This document shows, piece after piece, positions 51,682 to 60,512 of a stretch of 64,000 nt of DNA (positions are counted from its first letter, which is position 1; every line of letters starts with the position of its first letter). Below the pieces are notes generated by a model, which was not told the origin of the DNA, did not search any database, and was given only the letters and a program-made list of their open reading frames with translations. The position numbers and the translations under genes are program-made. The DNA is from Rhodoplanes sp. Z2-YC6860. GTDB lineage: Bacteria; Pseudomonadota; Alphaproteobacteria; Rhizobiales; Xanthobacteraceae. The DNA is taken from assembly GCF_001579845.1 (NCBI RefSeq), contig NZ_CP007440.1, positions 7,896,029 through 7,960,028 on the forward strand. Direction: 5' to 3'.

Positions 51682-52587
51682 ATGACCGAACCTGAAACGC
51701 TGCGCTCCCGCCTTGCCCGCAAACCCATCGTGGTGGCGCCCGGCATCTACGACCCGTTCACCGCGCTGGTCGCGACCCAGGCCGGTTTCGAGACGCTCTA
51801 CGTGTCCGGCGCGGCCATTGCCTATACGCGTCTCGGGCGGCCGGATATCGGTCTCGTCAGCATGACCGAGGTGACCGAGACACTGGCGCTGATCCGCGAC
51901 CGCGTCACCGCGCACCTGATCGTCGACGGCGACACGGGCTACGGCAATGCGCTCAACGTGGTGCGCACCATCCGCGAATTCGAGCGCGCCGGCGCGACCG
52001 CCATCCAGCTCGAAGACCAGGATTTTCCCAAGCGCTGCGGCCATCTCGACGGCAAGGCGCTGATCCCAGCCCGGGAAATGTGCGGCAAGATCCGCGCCGC
52101 GGTCGATGCCCGCCGCTCGCGCGAGACGCTGATCGTGGCGCGCACCGACGCCGTGGCGGTCGAAGGCTTCGACCGCGCCATCGAGCGCGCCGCGATGTAT
52201 CGCGACGCCGGCGCCGACATGCTGTTCGTCGAGGCGCCGAAGACCCGCGACGACCTCGCCCGCATCGTCACGACGCTCGGCACCAAGGTGCCGTTGATGG
52301 CCAACATGGTCGAAGGCGGCAAGACCGAGCTTCTGAACGCGAAAGAGCTCGAGGCCATCGGCTTTGGCCTCGTGATTTTCCCGGGCGGCATCGCGCGCGC
52401 GGTCGCCTGTACGGCAATGGATTATTACAGCTCACTGGCACAGCACGGCACCAACGAGCCGTTCCGCAATCGCATGCTCGATTTCGACGGCATCAACCGG
52501 CTGATCGGCACCGCCGACATGCTGGCGCTCGGCAAGCGTTACGAGACCGACACGCCGCCAGCGAACAAGACTTCGGGCAGCCGGTGA
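51682..52587 (+). CDS. Isocitrate lyase/PEP mutase family lyase
   Basis: This 301-residue protein is a TIM-barrel enzyme of the superfamily that contains methylisocitrate lyase, 2,3-dimethylmalate lyase and oxaloacetate-acting enzymes. The Mg site is VDGDTGYGN (Asp82, Asp84) and the catalytic Cys119 lies in KRCGH, so it should act as a C-C lyase rather than a phosphonomutase. I chose the ATG at 51682; a GTG six bases earlier overlaps the LivF stop. Together with the LeuCD-like hydratase it would make a hydrate-then-cleave route yielding a keto acid. The substrate is inferred only. Confidence 0.9.
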   Translation: MTEPETLRSRLARKPIVVAPGIYDPFTALVATQAGFETLYVSGAAIAYTRLGRPDIGLVSMTEVTETLALIRDRVTAHLIVDGDTGYGNALNVVRTIREFERAGATAIQLEDQDFPKRCGHLDGKALIPAREMCGKIRAAVDARRSRETLIVARTDAVAVEGFDRAIERAAMYRDAGADMLFVEAPKTRDDLARIVTTLGTKVPLMANMVEGGKTELLNAKELEAIGFGLVIFPGGIARAVACTAMDYYSSLAQHGTNEPFRNRMLDFDGINRLIGTADMLALGKRYETDTPPANKTSGSR

Positions 52588-54317
52588 CCACGCTCGATCC
52601 CGTCACGCTCGCAGTGCTCAACGGCCGTCTCGTCCAGATCGCCGACGAGATGGACGCGACGCTGTATCGTTCGGCCTTCAACCCGATCATCGCGGAAGCT
52701 CACGACGCCTGCCACGGAATCTATCACGCGGAGACCGGCGCGACGCTGGTGCAGGGCACATCCGGCCTGCCGATCTTCGTCGGCGCTATGGCGTTCGCCG
52801 TGAAAGCCGTCATCGACAAGGTCGCGCATGACGGCGGGCTGGAGCCGGGCGACACCTACATCTTCAACGACCCTTATGACGGCGGCACGCATCTCAACGA
52901 CTTCCGCCTGGTTCGTCCGCTCATCCGCAACGGCAAGGTGTTTGCCTGGCTCGCCTCCGTCGGCCACTGGCTCGACGTCGGCGGCAATGTTCCGGGCAAC
53001 TTCAACGCCAAGGCCACCGAGAGCTTCCAGGAGGGCTTTCGCATTCCGCCGGTGAAGCTCGTGCGCAGCGGCATTCTACAGCAGGACATCATCGACATTC
53101 TCGCCGCCAATTCGCGGGTGCCGCAGTCGAACTGGGGCGACCTCAACGGCCAGCTCAACGCGCTCGATCTCGGCGAACGGCGGCTGAATGCGCTGCTCGA
53201 CGAGCACGGCGCGGAGACGATCGAAGCCGCCATGGCGCAGCTCAGCGCCCGCGCCGAAGCGTTGATGCGCGCCAACATCGCGGCGCTGCCGGACGGCACC
53301 TATTCGTGCGACGACTTCCTCGACAACGACGGCGTCACCGACGCGCCGCTGCGCATCGCGCTCGACCTGACCATCAAGGGCGAGCGGATGACGCTGGACT
53401 TCTCGCGATCGGCGCCGCCCTGCGACGGCCCGCTCAACATCTCGCGCTCGACCACGGTCGCGTGCTGTTACGTCGCGCTCAAGCACCTGTTCACCGACGT
53501 GCCGGCCAATGCCGGCTGTCTCGCGCCCATTGAGTTTGTCATTCCCGACACGACGCTGCTCGGCGTCTCGGCGCCCAAGCCGGTCGGCGGCTACACCGAG
53601 ACCATTCTTCGCGTCATCGACACCATCTTCGGCGCTTTTGCCCAGATCGCGCCGGAGCGCGCCAACGGCAGCCCGTTCGCGACCATCAACGCGCTGTCGC
53701 TCGCCGGCTGGCGGCAGCATGGCAAGCGCTGGGTGATGTTCTGCTTCTTCGGCGGTGGGCTTGGCGGCAATCCCGAGGGCGACGGATTGAACCATGCCAA
53801 CAACCCGATCTCGACCGCGACCATCCCGCCGGTCGAGATTCTCGAGTCGCTTTATCCGGTGATGTTCACGCAATGGGCGCTGCGGCCCGACTCCGGCGGG
53901 CCCGGGCGGCACCGCGGCGGACTTGGTGCGATCTACGAGGTCGAGGCGCTGGCCGACGGCGGCGCCGAGGTGTTCCTCCTTGGCGAGCGCGGCAAATATC
54001 CGCCGTTCGGCGTCAACGGCGGCGGGACCGCGGTGCTGAACCGCTTTGTTTATGAGACCGACAGCGGCGAAGCCACGCCCCCGCTCGTCTCCAAGATCAC
54101 CGACGTCAAGATCCGCCGCGGCCAGAAGGTGCGGCTCGAGACGCCCGGTGGCGGCGGCTTCGGCGATCCGGCGACACGCGATCCCGCGCGCGTGGCGCGC
54201 GACGTGCGGCTCGGTTACGTGTCACGCCTCGCGGCGCTCGACCACTACAAGACCGTGCTGCGTGACGACGGCTCGCTCGATCCCGATGCAACAGCGAAAG
54301 TGCGTGGCAGCCGATGA
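52584..54317 (+). CDS. Hydantoinase/oxoprolinase subunit B, second copy
   Basis: This 577-residue HyuB protein has MDATLYRSAFNPIIAEAHDAC near residue 21, IFNDPYDGGTHLNDFRLVRP near 93, FGGGLGGNPEGDG and TQWALRPDSGGPGRHRGGLG. It starts at a GTG overlapping the lyase stop (GTGA). Its partner HyuA follows with an ATGA overlap, in the order B then A, opposite to the pair at 9096-13102. The pair is an ATP-dependent amidase or carboxylase; substrate unknown. Confidence 0.91.
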   Translation: MTTLDPVTLAVLNGRLVQIADEMDATLYRSAFNPIIAEAHDACHGIYHAETGATLVQGTSGLPIFVGAMAFAVKAVIDKVAHDGGLEPGDTYIFNDPYDGGTHLNDFRLVRPLIRNGKVFAWLASVGHWLDVGGNVPGNFNAKATESFQEGFRIPPVKLVRSGILQQDIIDILAANSRVPQSNWGDLNGQLNALDLGERRLNALLDEHGAETIEAAMAQLSARAEALMRANIAALPDGTYSCDDFLDNDGVTDAPLRIALDLTIKGERMTLDFSRSAPPCDGPLNISRSTTVACCYVALKHLFTDVPANAGCLAPIEFVIPDTTLLGVSAPKPVGGYTETILRVIDTIFGAFAQIAPERANGSPFATINALSLAGWRQHGKRWVMFCFFGGGLGGNPEGDGLNHANNPISTATIPPVEILESLYPVMFTQWALRPDSGGPGRHRGGLGAIYEVEALADGGAEVFLLGERGKYPPFGVNGGGTAVLNRFVYETDSGEATPPLVSKITDVKIRRGQKVRLETPGGGGFGDPATRDPARVARDVRLGYVSRLAALDHYKTVLRDDGSLDPDATAKVRGSR

Positions 54318-56374
54318 ACGGGCGTGGCGTCATTGTCGGAGTCGATGTCGGCGGCACCTTCACCGACCTGTTCCTGCTCGATTCCGGCAAGGGAACGTTC
54401 CGCACCGCCAAGGTGCCGTCGCGGCGCGGCGATGAAGCCTTGGGCTTCCTCAACGGGCTTGCGGCGCTCGGCGGCGCGGCCGGCATGCAGTCCATCGTGC
54501 ATGGCACGACCGTTGGCACCAACTCGCTGCTGGAGCGGCGGGGCTCGAAGATCGGCGTCATCGCCACGCGCGGCTTCCGCGACACGCTGGAGATGCGCCG
54601 CCGCGACCGGCGCCGCACCTGGGGCCTGTGGGGCGACTTCGTGCCGATCGCCGACCGCGACATGCGGCTCGAGGTCGACGAACGAACGCTGGCCGACGGC
54701 ACGATCCGGACCGGCGTGAACGCCGAAGAGGTCGGCGCCGCGGCAAAAGCGTTGCTGGCCAAGGGCGCGCAGGCCATCGCCATCACCTTCATCAACGCCT
54801 ACGCCAATGCCGAGAACGAGCGCCACGCGCTCGTTGCCGTGCGCGAGGTCTGGCCGAACGAATTCGTCACGGCCTCGCACGAGGTGCTATCCGAAATCCG
54901 CGAATTCGAGCGCTCCTCGACCGCCGCGCTGAACAGCTATCTCCAGCCCGTGGTGGCGACCTATCTCGGCAAGCTCGACGCAGCGCTCAAGACCCAGAGC
55001 TTCCCCGGCAAGCTGCAGATCGTGCAGTCGAACGGCGGCATTATGTCGACCGCGACGGCGCGCAAGCTTCCGGTGCGCACCGCGCTGTCCGGGCCTGCAG
55101 CCGGCGTCGTCGCTGCCGCGGCCATCGCGAAGGCCGCGGGCCACGACAACATGATCACCTGCGACCTCGGCGGCACGTCGTTCGACGTGTCGGTCGTGGC
55201 CAATGGCAAGATCGCGGTCGCGGCACAAACCACGGTGGACTTCGGCCTCGTGATCCGCACGCCGATGATCGAGATCACGACGATCGGCGCGGGCGGCGGC
55301 TCGATCGCTTCGGTGGATCGCGGCGGGCTGCTGCAGGTCGGCCCGGAAAGCGCGGGCTCGGTGCCGGGCCCGGCGTGCTACGGCGCCGGCAACACGAAGC
55401 CAACGCTGACCGACGCGCAGGTGGTGCTCGGCCGCATCAATGCGGCGCGGCCGCTCGGCGGCGAATTGAAGTCGCTCGATGTCGAGGCGGCGAAGCGCGC
55501 CATCGCCATGCACGTCGGCGAATCGCTGAAGCTCAGTGTTGAGGACGCCGCGGCGGCCATCATCCGGGTCGCCGAGGCGCGCATGGCCGGCGCGATCCGG
55601 CTGGTGTCGATCGAGCGCGGCCATGATCCGGCGAAATTTATCGCGATGCCGTTCGGTGGCGGCGGCGCGCTGCACGCCAGCGCGCTCATTCGCGAGATCG
55701 GGCTGAAGGGCGCGCTGGTGCCGCGCTTTCCCGGCATCACGTCGGCGCTCGGCTGCGTGCTGGCCGACCTGCGCCACGACTCGGTGCAGACGCTCAACAT
55801 CATGCTGGAAGGCCTCGACAGCGCCGCCCTGGAGCGGCGCATGCAGGCCGCGGGCCGCGATGCCGCAGCGGTGATCGCCGACGCCGATATTCCGGTCGAG
55901 CGGACTGACGTGGTCTACGAACTCGACATGCACTATCTCGGCCAGACTCACACGGTGCCGGTGCCGCTACCCGTCTCGTCGGGCAACGGCGCGCTCGGCG
56001 TCGACGAAGCGATGATCCGGCAGGCCTTTGAAACCGCCTACCTGGCGTCGTTCAGCCGGTTGCTGCCGGGACTGCCGATGCGGATCGTTTCGCTGCGCGT
56101 TGCTGCGATCGGCCGGCGCCCCGCCTTCGATTTCCGCGTGTTTGCGCCCGATCCGGCCGCGTCGCTGGACAAAGCCAGGCGCGGCATGCGCAGTGTCTGG
56201 TTCGCCGGCGGATTCCGCGGGACGGCGATCTGGTCCCGACTCGACCTGCCCGCCGGCGCGCGCATCGAAGGGCCCGCGATTCTCGAGCAGCCCGACGCCA
56301 CGACCGTGATCGAGCCGGGCCTTGCCGGCCGCATCGACGCGCTCGGCAACCTGATCGTGGAGACCGCGCGATGA
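54314..56374 (+). CDS. Hydantoinase/oxoprolinase subunit A, second copy
   Basis: This 686-residue HyuA protein has the phosphate loop [14 protein letters not shown] near residue 8, the second loop CDLGGTSFDVSVV near 277, GAGGGSIASVDRGGLLQVGP and FGGGGALHASALI. Its ATG overlaps the HyuB stop and its own stop overlaps the isochorismatase-fold start, so three enzymes are translated together. Confidence 0.92.
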   Translation: MNGRGVIVGVDVGGTFTDLFLLDSGKGTFRTAKVPSRRGDEALGFLNGLAALGGAAGMQSIVHGTTVGTNSLLERRGSKIGVIATRGFRDTLEMRRRDRRRTWGLWGDFVPIADRDMRLEVDERTLADGTIRTGVNAEEVGAAAKALLAKGAQAIAITFINAYANAENERHALVAVREVWPNEFVTASHEVLSEIREFERSSTAALNSYLQPVVATYLGKLDAALKTQSFPGKLQIVQSNGGIMSTATARKLPVRTALSGPAAGVVAAAAIAKAAGHDNMITCDLGGTSFDVSVVANGKIAVAAQTTVDFGLVIRTPMIEITTIGAGGGSIASVDRGGLLQVGPESAGSVPGPACYGAGNTKPTLTDAQVVLGRINAARPLGGELKSLDVEAAKRAIAMHVGESLKLSVEDAAAAIIRVAEARMAGAIRLVSIERGHDPAKFIAMPFGGGGALHASALIREIGLKGALVPRFPGITSALGCVLADLRHDSVQTLNIMLEGLDSAALERRMQAAGRDAAAVIADADIPVERTDVVYELDMHYLGQTHTVPVPLPVSSGNGALGVDEAMIRQAFETAYLASFSRLLPGLPMRIVSLRVAAIGRRPAFDFRVFAPDPAASLDKARRGMRSVWFAGGFRGTAIWSRLDLPAGARIEGPAILEQPDATTVIEPGLAGRIDALGNLIVETAR

Positions 56375-56967
56375 ACCCATCAACGAGCGCGTTGATCCTC
56401 GGCGACCTGCAGAACGATTTCCTGCATCCCGACGGCGCCTACGGCCGCGCCGGGCAAGGCCATCCGTCCATTGCAGCGATCCCCGGCAAACTCGCGCCTT
56501 TGGTGCAAGCCGCGCGCAAGCGCGGCGTTCTCATTGCCGCGACGCTGTTCACGCTGGTGCCGGGCCGCGGCGGCGAGCCGATCATCTCACCGCATCTGAA
56601 AGCGCTGCGGCCGTTCCTCAAGAAAGGCGATTTCGCGCCGGGCGGCTGGGGTCAGCAGGTGGTAGAGCCGCTCGCGCCCGCCGACGTCAACGTGGAAAAG
56701 ATCGCCTATTCGGCATTTCACGCCTCGCGCCTCGAATGGATGCTGCACAAGTGCGGCGTCGAGGACCTCTATTTCACCGGCATCGTCACCAATGGCGGCG
56801 TCGCTTCGACGGTGCGCGATGCCCATGTGCGCGAATTCCATTGCACCGTGATCGAAGACGGCTGCGCGGCATTCTCCGAGGACATTCATCGCGCAGCGAT
56901 CGAGGGCCTGCGGCCCGTCGCCAAGATCACGACCATTGCCGAAATGCTTCAGACGCTCGCCGCTTGA
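56371..56967 (+). CDS. Isochorismatase-fold hydrolase lacking the catalytic Cys
   Basis: This 198-residue protein has the isochorismatase fold with catalytic Asp12 in LGDLQNDFL and Lys110 in VEKIAYSAF. The position that is Cys in nicotinamidases, carbamoylsarcosine and maleamate amidohydrolases is Gly143 in VTNGGVASTVRDA. In true isochorismatases such as EntB and PhzD this position is also Gly, so the enzyme may hydrolyse a vinyl ether instead of an amide, or need another nucleophile. It is the last gene of the long rightward operon and its 3-prime end overlaps the convergent molybdopterin-subunit gene by 19 bases. Confidence 0.85.
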   Translation: MNPSTSALILGDLQNDFLHPDGAYGRAGQGHPSIAAIPGKLAPLVQAARKRGVLIAATLFTLVPGRGGEPIISPHLKALRPFLKKGDFAPGGWGQQVVEPLAPADVNVEKIAYSAFHASRLEWMLHKCGVEDLYFTGIVTNGGVASTVRDAHVREFHCTVIEDGCAAFSEDIHRAAIEGLRPVAKITTIAEMLQTLAA

Positions 56968-59279
56968 ATCAACTGGAACAGCCGGTGCGGGCTGATCGGC
57001 GCCTCGTCGATCCGAACCCCATAGGCGCTCAGCGCGTCCTCGATACCTGAGATCATCGCCGATGCCGCAGGCACCGTGCCGGACTCGCCGATGCCCTTCA
57101 CGCCCAGCGGATTCTTGGTGCTGGGATATTCGACCAGCCGGACGTCGATCGGCGGAATTTCCGGCGCCGACGGCAGGAGATAGTCGGCGAAGTTCGTGGT
57201 CAGCGGCTGGGCATTGTCGTCATAGCCCATCCATTCGAACAGCGAATTGCCGATGCCGTGGACCAGGCCGCCATGGAGCTGGCCCTCCGCCGTCATCGGA
57301 TTGATGATCCGGCCGCAGTCGTTGACCACCACGTAGTTCAGCAGCGTCACACCGCCGGTCAGCGGATCGACCTCGAGCTCCACCGCATGCGCGCCGATGC
57401 CGTAGGTCAGCGCCGAGGTTTCCCAATTGATCGCCGAGTCGAGGCCGGGCGCGAGCCCCGACGGGATCTTGAAGCCGGGCGCACCGGCAAGCGTATCGGC
57501 GATGTCGCGCAGCGAGATCGACAGATTTTTGCCGGTCTCGAACACGATACCGTCGCGGATATCGAGATTCATCTCCGGCACTTCGAGCATCAGCGCGGCG
57601 GCCTTGATCGCCTTCTCGCGCACGGCACGCGCGGCGAGATGCACCGAGTTGCCGGCCGTCACCGTCTGCCGGCTGGCGAAGCCGCCGAGACCGAGCTGGA
57701 TGGTGGCGGTGTCGCCGCTGACCACCGTGATGTCCTCGGGACGCACGCCGACCTCGTCGGCTGCGATCTGGGCGAGAACGGTTTTCAGCCCCTGCCCCAT
57801 CGCCATCGCGCCGGTGTAGACCGAGACCTTGCCGGAGCGGCCGATGCGAACGATGGCCGATTCGAACGGGCCGCGGCCGGTGCCCTTCAGCCCGGTTGAA
57901 ATGCCGAAGCCCAGCAGTCTCCCTTCAGCCCGCGCTTTCTTCTGGCGCGCCGGAAAGCCTTCGTAGTCGGCGCTCTTCAAAGCGAGCTCGAGACAAGCCG
58001 GAAAATCTCCGCTTTCATAGACGATGGCGCTGGTCGAACGCGCCTGCATCGGCGTCTGGTACGGAATGGCGTTGGCCGGCACCAGATTGCGGCGGCGGAT
58101 TTCGGCGCGGTCGAGTCCCCGATGACGCGCGATCGCATCGATCACGCGCTCCATCGCAAAGCAGCCTTCCGGATAGCCCGCGCCGCGGACCGGCGCGGTC
58201 GGCGTCTTGTTGGTCTCGACCACCGACACCTGAAGCTTGTAGTGCGGCAGGATGTAAGGACCGGGGAAATTCGTCGAGGCGTTGTAGTGAAGGTTGATGC
58301 CTTGCAGCGTGTAGGCGCCGGCATCGCCGATCATGGTGCCGCGGGCGCCCAGCAGCCGGCCATCGTCGTCAAATCCGACCTCGACGTCCCAATACTGGTC
58401 GCGCTCGTGGATCGACGCGATGAAATGCTCACGCCGGTCCTCGATCCATTTCACCGGCCGCTGCAGCAGCAGGCTCGCGGCCGAGATCGCCACATCATCG
58501 GGGTAGAGGATGAACTTGGCGCCGAAGCCGCCGCCGACATCGGGCGTCACCACGCGAATGCGGTTCTCGTCGAGCCCCAGCATCTTCATGATGAAGTAGC
58601 GGGCCTCGTGCGCGAGCTGGGTGGAGCTGAAGACCGTCAGCGCGTCGGTCATCGCGTCGAAGCTTGCGATAAGCCCGCGCGGCTCGATCGGATGCGCGCC
58701 GCCGCGGTGCTGCTTGAGGCTGACAGTGAGACGATGTGGCGCACCCTCGACCGCTTGGTCGGCGTTGCCGTAGCTCTGCTCGAAATCGATCAGCAGGTTG
58801 GTCTTGCGGCTGAGATGGACGTATGGCGCATTTTCGGCCATTGCCTCGCGGCAGTCGGACATCGCCGGCAATTCCTCGATGTCCACCTCGATCAGCGCCA
58901 GCGCGTCCTCGGCAATATAGCGCTTGTCCGCCACCACGAGCGCAATCGACTCGCCCACGTAAGAGACCTCCTGTCCCGCCAGGATGAACGGCGAGATGTT
59001 CGGCGGCAGCACGTTGCTGGGAAATTGCAGCGGCAGGCGGTCGGCGGTCAGCACCGGGCGCAGGTCGGCGAGCGTGAAGACCGCGTGCACACCCGGGAGA
59101 GCGCGCGCCGCGCGGGTATCGATCGAACGAACCAGGCCGTGTGCGACAGGACTCCGCAGAAACGCGGCTTCGAGAAGCCCCGGCGGATGAAGGTCGTCGA
59201 CGAAGCGTCCCCGCCCCCGGATCAGCGCCGGGTCTTCCACTCGCGGATAGCGCCGGCCGATATATGCAGTCTTTTGCAT
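56949..59279 (-). CDS. Xanthine dehydrogenase family molybdopterin-binding subunit
   Basis: This 776-residue large subunit has the N-terminal domain with RRYPRVEDPALIRGRGRFVDD, the molybdopterin loops GGGFGAKF and AMAMGQGLKT, and the catalytic Glu near the C-terminus in VKGIGESGTVP. The ATG at 59279 follows AGGA; a TTG three bases earlier is in frame. Such enzymes hydroxylate aromatic heterocycles or oxidise aldehydes with electrons passed to Fe-S and FAD subunits. No 2Fe-2S or FAD subunit gene lies nearby. Its 3-prime end overlaps the isochorismatase-fold gene. Confidence 0.92.
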   Translation of the reverse strand: MQKTAYIGRRYPRVEDPALIRGRGRFVDDLHPPGLLEAAFLRSPVAHGLVRSIDTRAARALPGVHAVFTLADLRPVLTADRLPLQFPSNVLPPNISPFILAGQEVSYVGESIALVVADKRYIAEDALALIEVDIEELPAMSDCREAMAENAPYVHLSRKTNLLIDFEQSYGNADQAVEGAPHRLTVSLKQHRGGAHPIEPRGLIASFDAMTDALTVFSSTQLAHEARYFIMKMLGLDENRIRVVTPDVGGGFGAKFILYPDDVAISAASLLLQRPVKWIEDRREHFIASIHERDQYWDVEVGFDDDGRLLGARGTMIGDAGAYTLQGINLHYNASTNFPGPYILPHYKLQVSVVETNKTPTAPVRGAGYPEGCFAMERVIDAIARHRGLDRAEIRRRNLVPANAIPYQTPMQARSTSAIVYESGDFPACLELALKSADYEGFPARQKKARAEGRLLGFGISTGLKGTGRGPFESAIVRIGRSGKVSVYTGAMAMGQGLKTVLAQIAADEVGVRPEDITVVSGDTATIQLGLGGFASRQTVTAGNSVHLAARAVREKAIKAAALMLEVPEMNLDIRDGIVFETGKNLSISLRDIADTLAGAPGFKIPSGLAPGLDSAINWETSALTYGIGAHAVELEVDPLTGGVTLLNYVVVNDCGRIINPMTAEGQLHGGLVHGIGNSLFEWMGYDDNAQPLTTNFADYLLPSAPEIPPIDVRLVEYPSTKNPLGVKGIGESGTVPAASAMISGIEDALSAYGVRIDEAPISPHRLFQLIQAASV

Positions 59280-59405
59280 CAAGCGTTGTCCTTTTCCGGC
59301 AGCATACCGGCTGCCGCGGCGGACGTCGCCTGGACAACTGTCATACGGGCAATGACAAATCCCGGCCCTGGGCGCCGGGATAAATCCGACTGCGTGCGAA
59401 TCGGT

Positions 59406-60395
59406 CTATTCGATCGCGACGCCGCTGGATTTTACCTGGGCTGCCCAGCTTTCGATTTCCGTTCCCACGAACGTCGTCAGATAGGCCGGCGACCGCGACT
59501 CGGGCGCAACCGGAGTAACCCCTGATTTCTTCAGCCGCTCGACCGTCACCGGTGAGCTCAACGTACGATTGGTCGCTTCACTAAGCTTCTGAACGATTCC
59601 GTCGGGCGTGCCTTTCGGAAAAAAGAACGCTGTCCAGAAATTCGAAGCCATACCCGGGAAACCAAACTCTTTGGCCGTCTTCAAACCCGGGAACAGCGCC
59701 GACTGTTCGTTGGCCAACAGCGCGATCGGCTTGACCTGCTCGCCTTCAATCGCACCCATGGCGGCTGCGGCGAGCGAACAGACGTAATCAATACGGCCAG
59801 CGATCAGATCCTGGATCGCAAGGTTCGAGCCGCGGTAAGGCACGTGCGTCGTATCGACCCCGAGGGCCACGTTCAGACGCGCGCAAGAGAAATGTGACCC
59901 GGACCCAACGCCCGCCGAGCCGAACTGCATCTGATTGTGGTGAGCCTTGGCATAGGCGGCAAATTCGCCCATCGAATTCACCGGCAAGTCCTTGCGCGTG
60001 ATCAGCACGATCGGCTGTTCGACCGCGAGCCCGACTGGAGCGAAGTCGGCGACACTGTCGTAGAGCGGCTTCTTGTGCATGGCCGGAACGATCGCCATGG
60101 AATCGACGCTCGCGAACACGAACTGGTATCCGTCGGGCGGCGCTTTCGCCACACGAGCCGTGCCTGTCATGCCGCCTCCGCCGGGCACATTCTCGATCAC
60201 CACCTGCTGACCCAGAAACTCAGAAAGTCCGGCACCGAGAACACGTCCTGAGACGTCCGAGGAGCTGCCCGGAGCAAACGGCACGACCATGGTGATCGGC
60301 CGGCTCGGCCAGGTTTCGGCCGCCAAGGGCGCCTCACCGTTGACCGACAATACGGCGGCCAAGCAAAAGGCTGCGAAACCGGTTCGCTGACGCAT
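59406..60395 (-). CDS. Bug/TctC family binding protein
   Basis: This 329-residue protein has a signal peptide ([20 protein letters not shown]) and the Bug start [21 protein letters not shown], with [19 protein letters not shown] chose the ATG at 60395, with GAGG six bases before it. It lies between two molybdopterin subunit genes, 126 and 117 bases from them, and probably binds the substrate or a related carboxylate in the periplasm. No membrane component is adjacent. Confidence 0.9.
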   Translation of the reverse strand: MRQRTGFAAFCLAAVLSVNGEAPLAAETWPSRPITMVVPFAPGSSSDVSGRVLGAGLSEFLGQQVVIENVPGGGGMTGTARVAKAPPDGYQFVFASVDSMAIVPAMHKKPLYDSVADFAPVGLAVEQPIVLITRKDLPVNSMGEFAAYAKAHHNQMQFGSAGVGSGSHFSCARLNVALGVDTTHVPYRGSNLAIQDLIAGRIDYVCSLAAAAMGAIEGEQVKPIALLANEQSALFPGLKTAKEFGFPGMASNFWTAFFFPKGTPDGIVQKLSEATNRTLSSPVTVERLKKSGVTPVAPESRSPAYLTTFVGTEIESWAAQVKSSGVAIE

Positions 60396-60512
60396 ATCCA
60401 TCCTCATCTTTTTGGTGGACGCCGTGTCGGCGTTTGCCGTCGCGAAAAGCAAGAAGCGTGCCCGAACGCGAGGCTTGTTCTCATGTTTGTTTGGCCATGA
60501 TCTTGTCATGCC

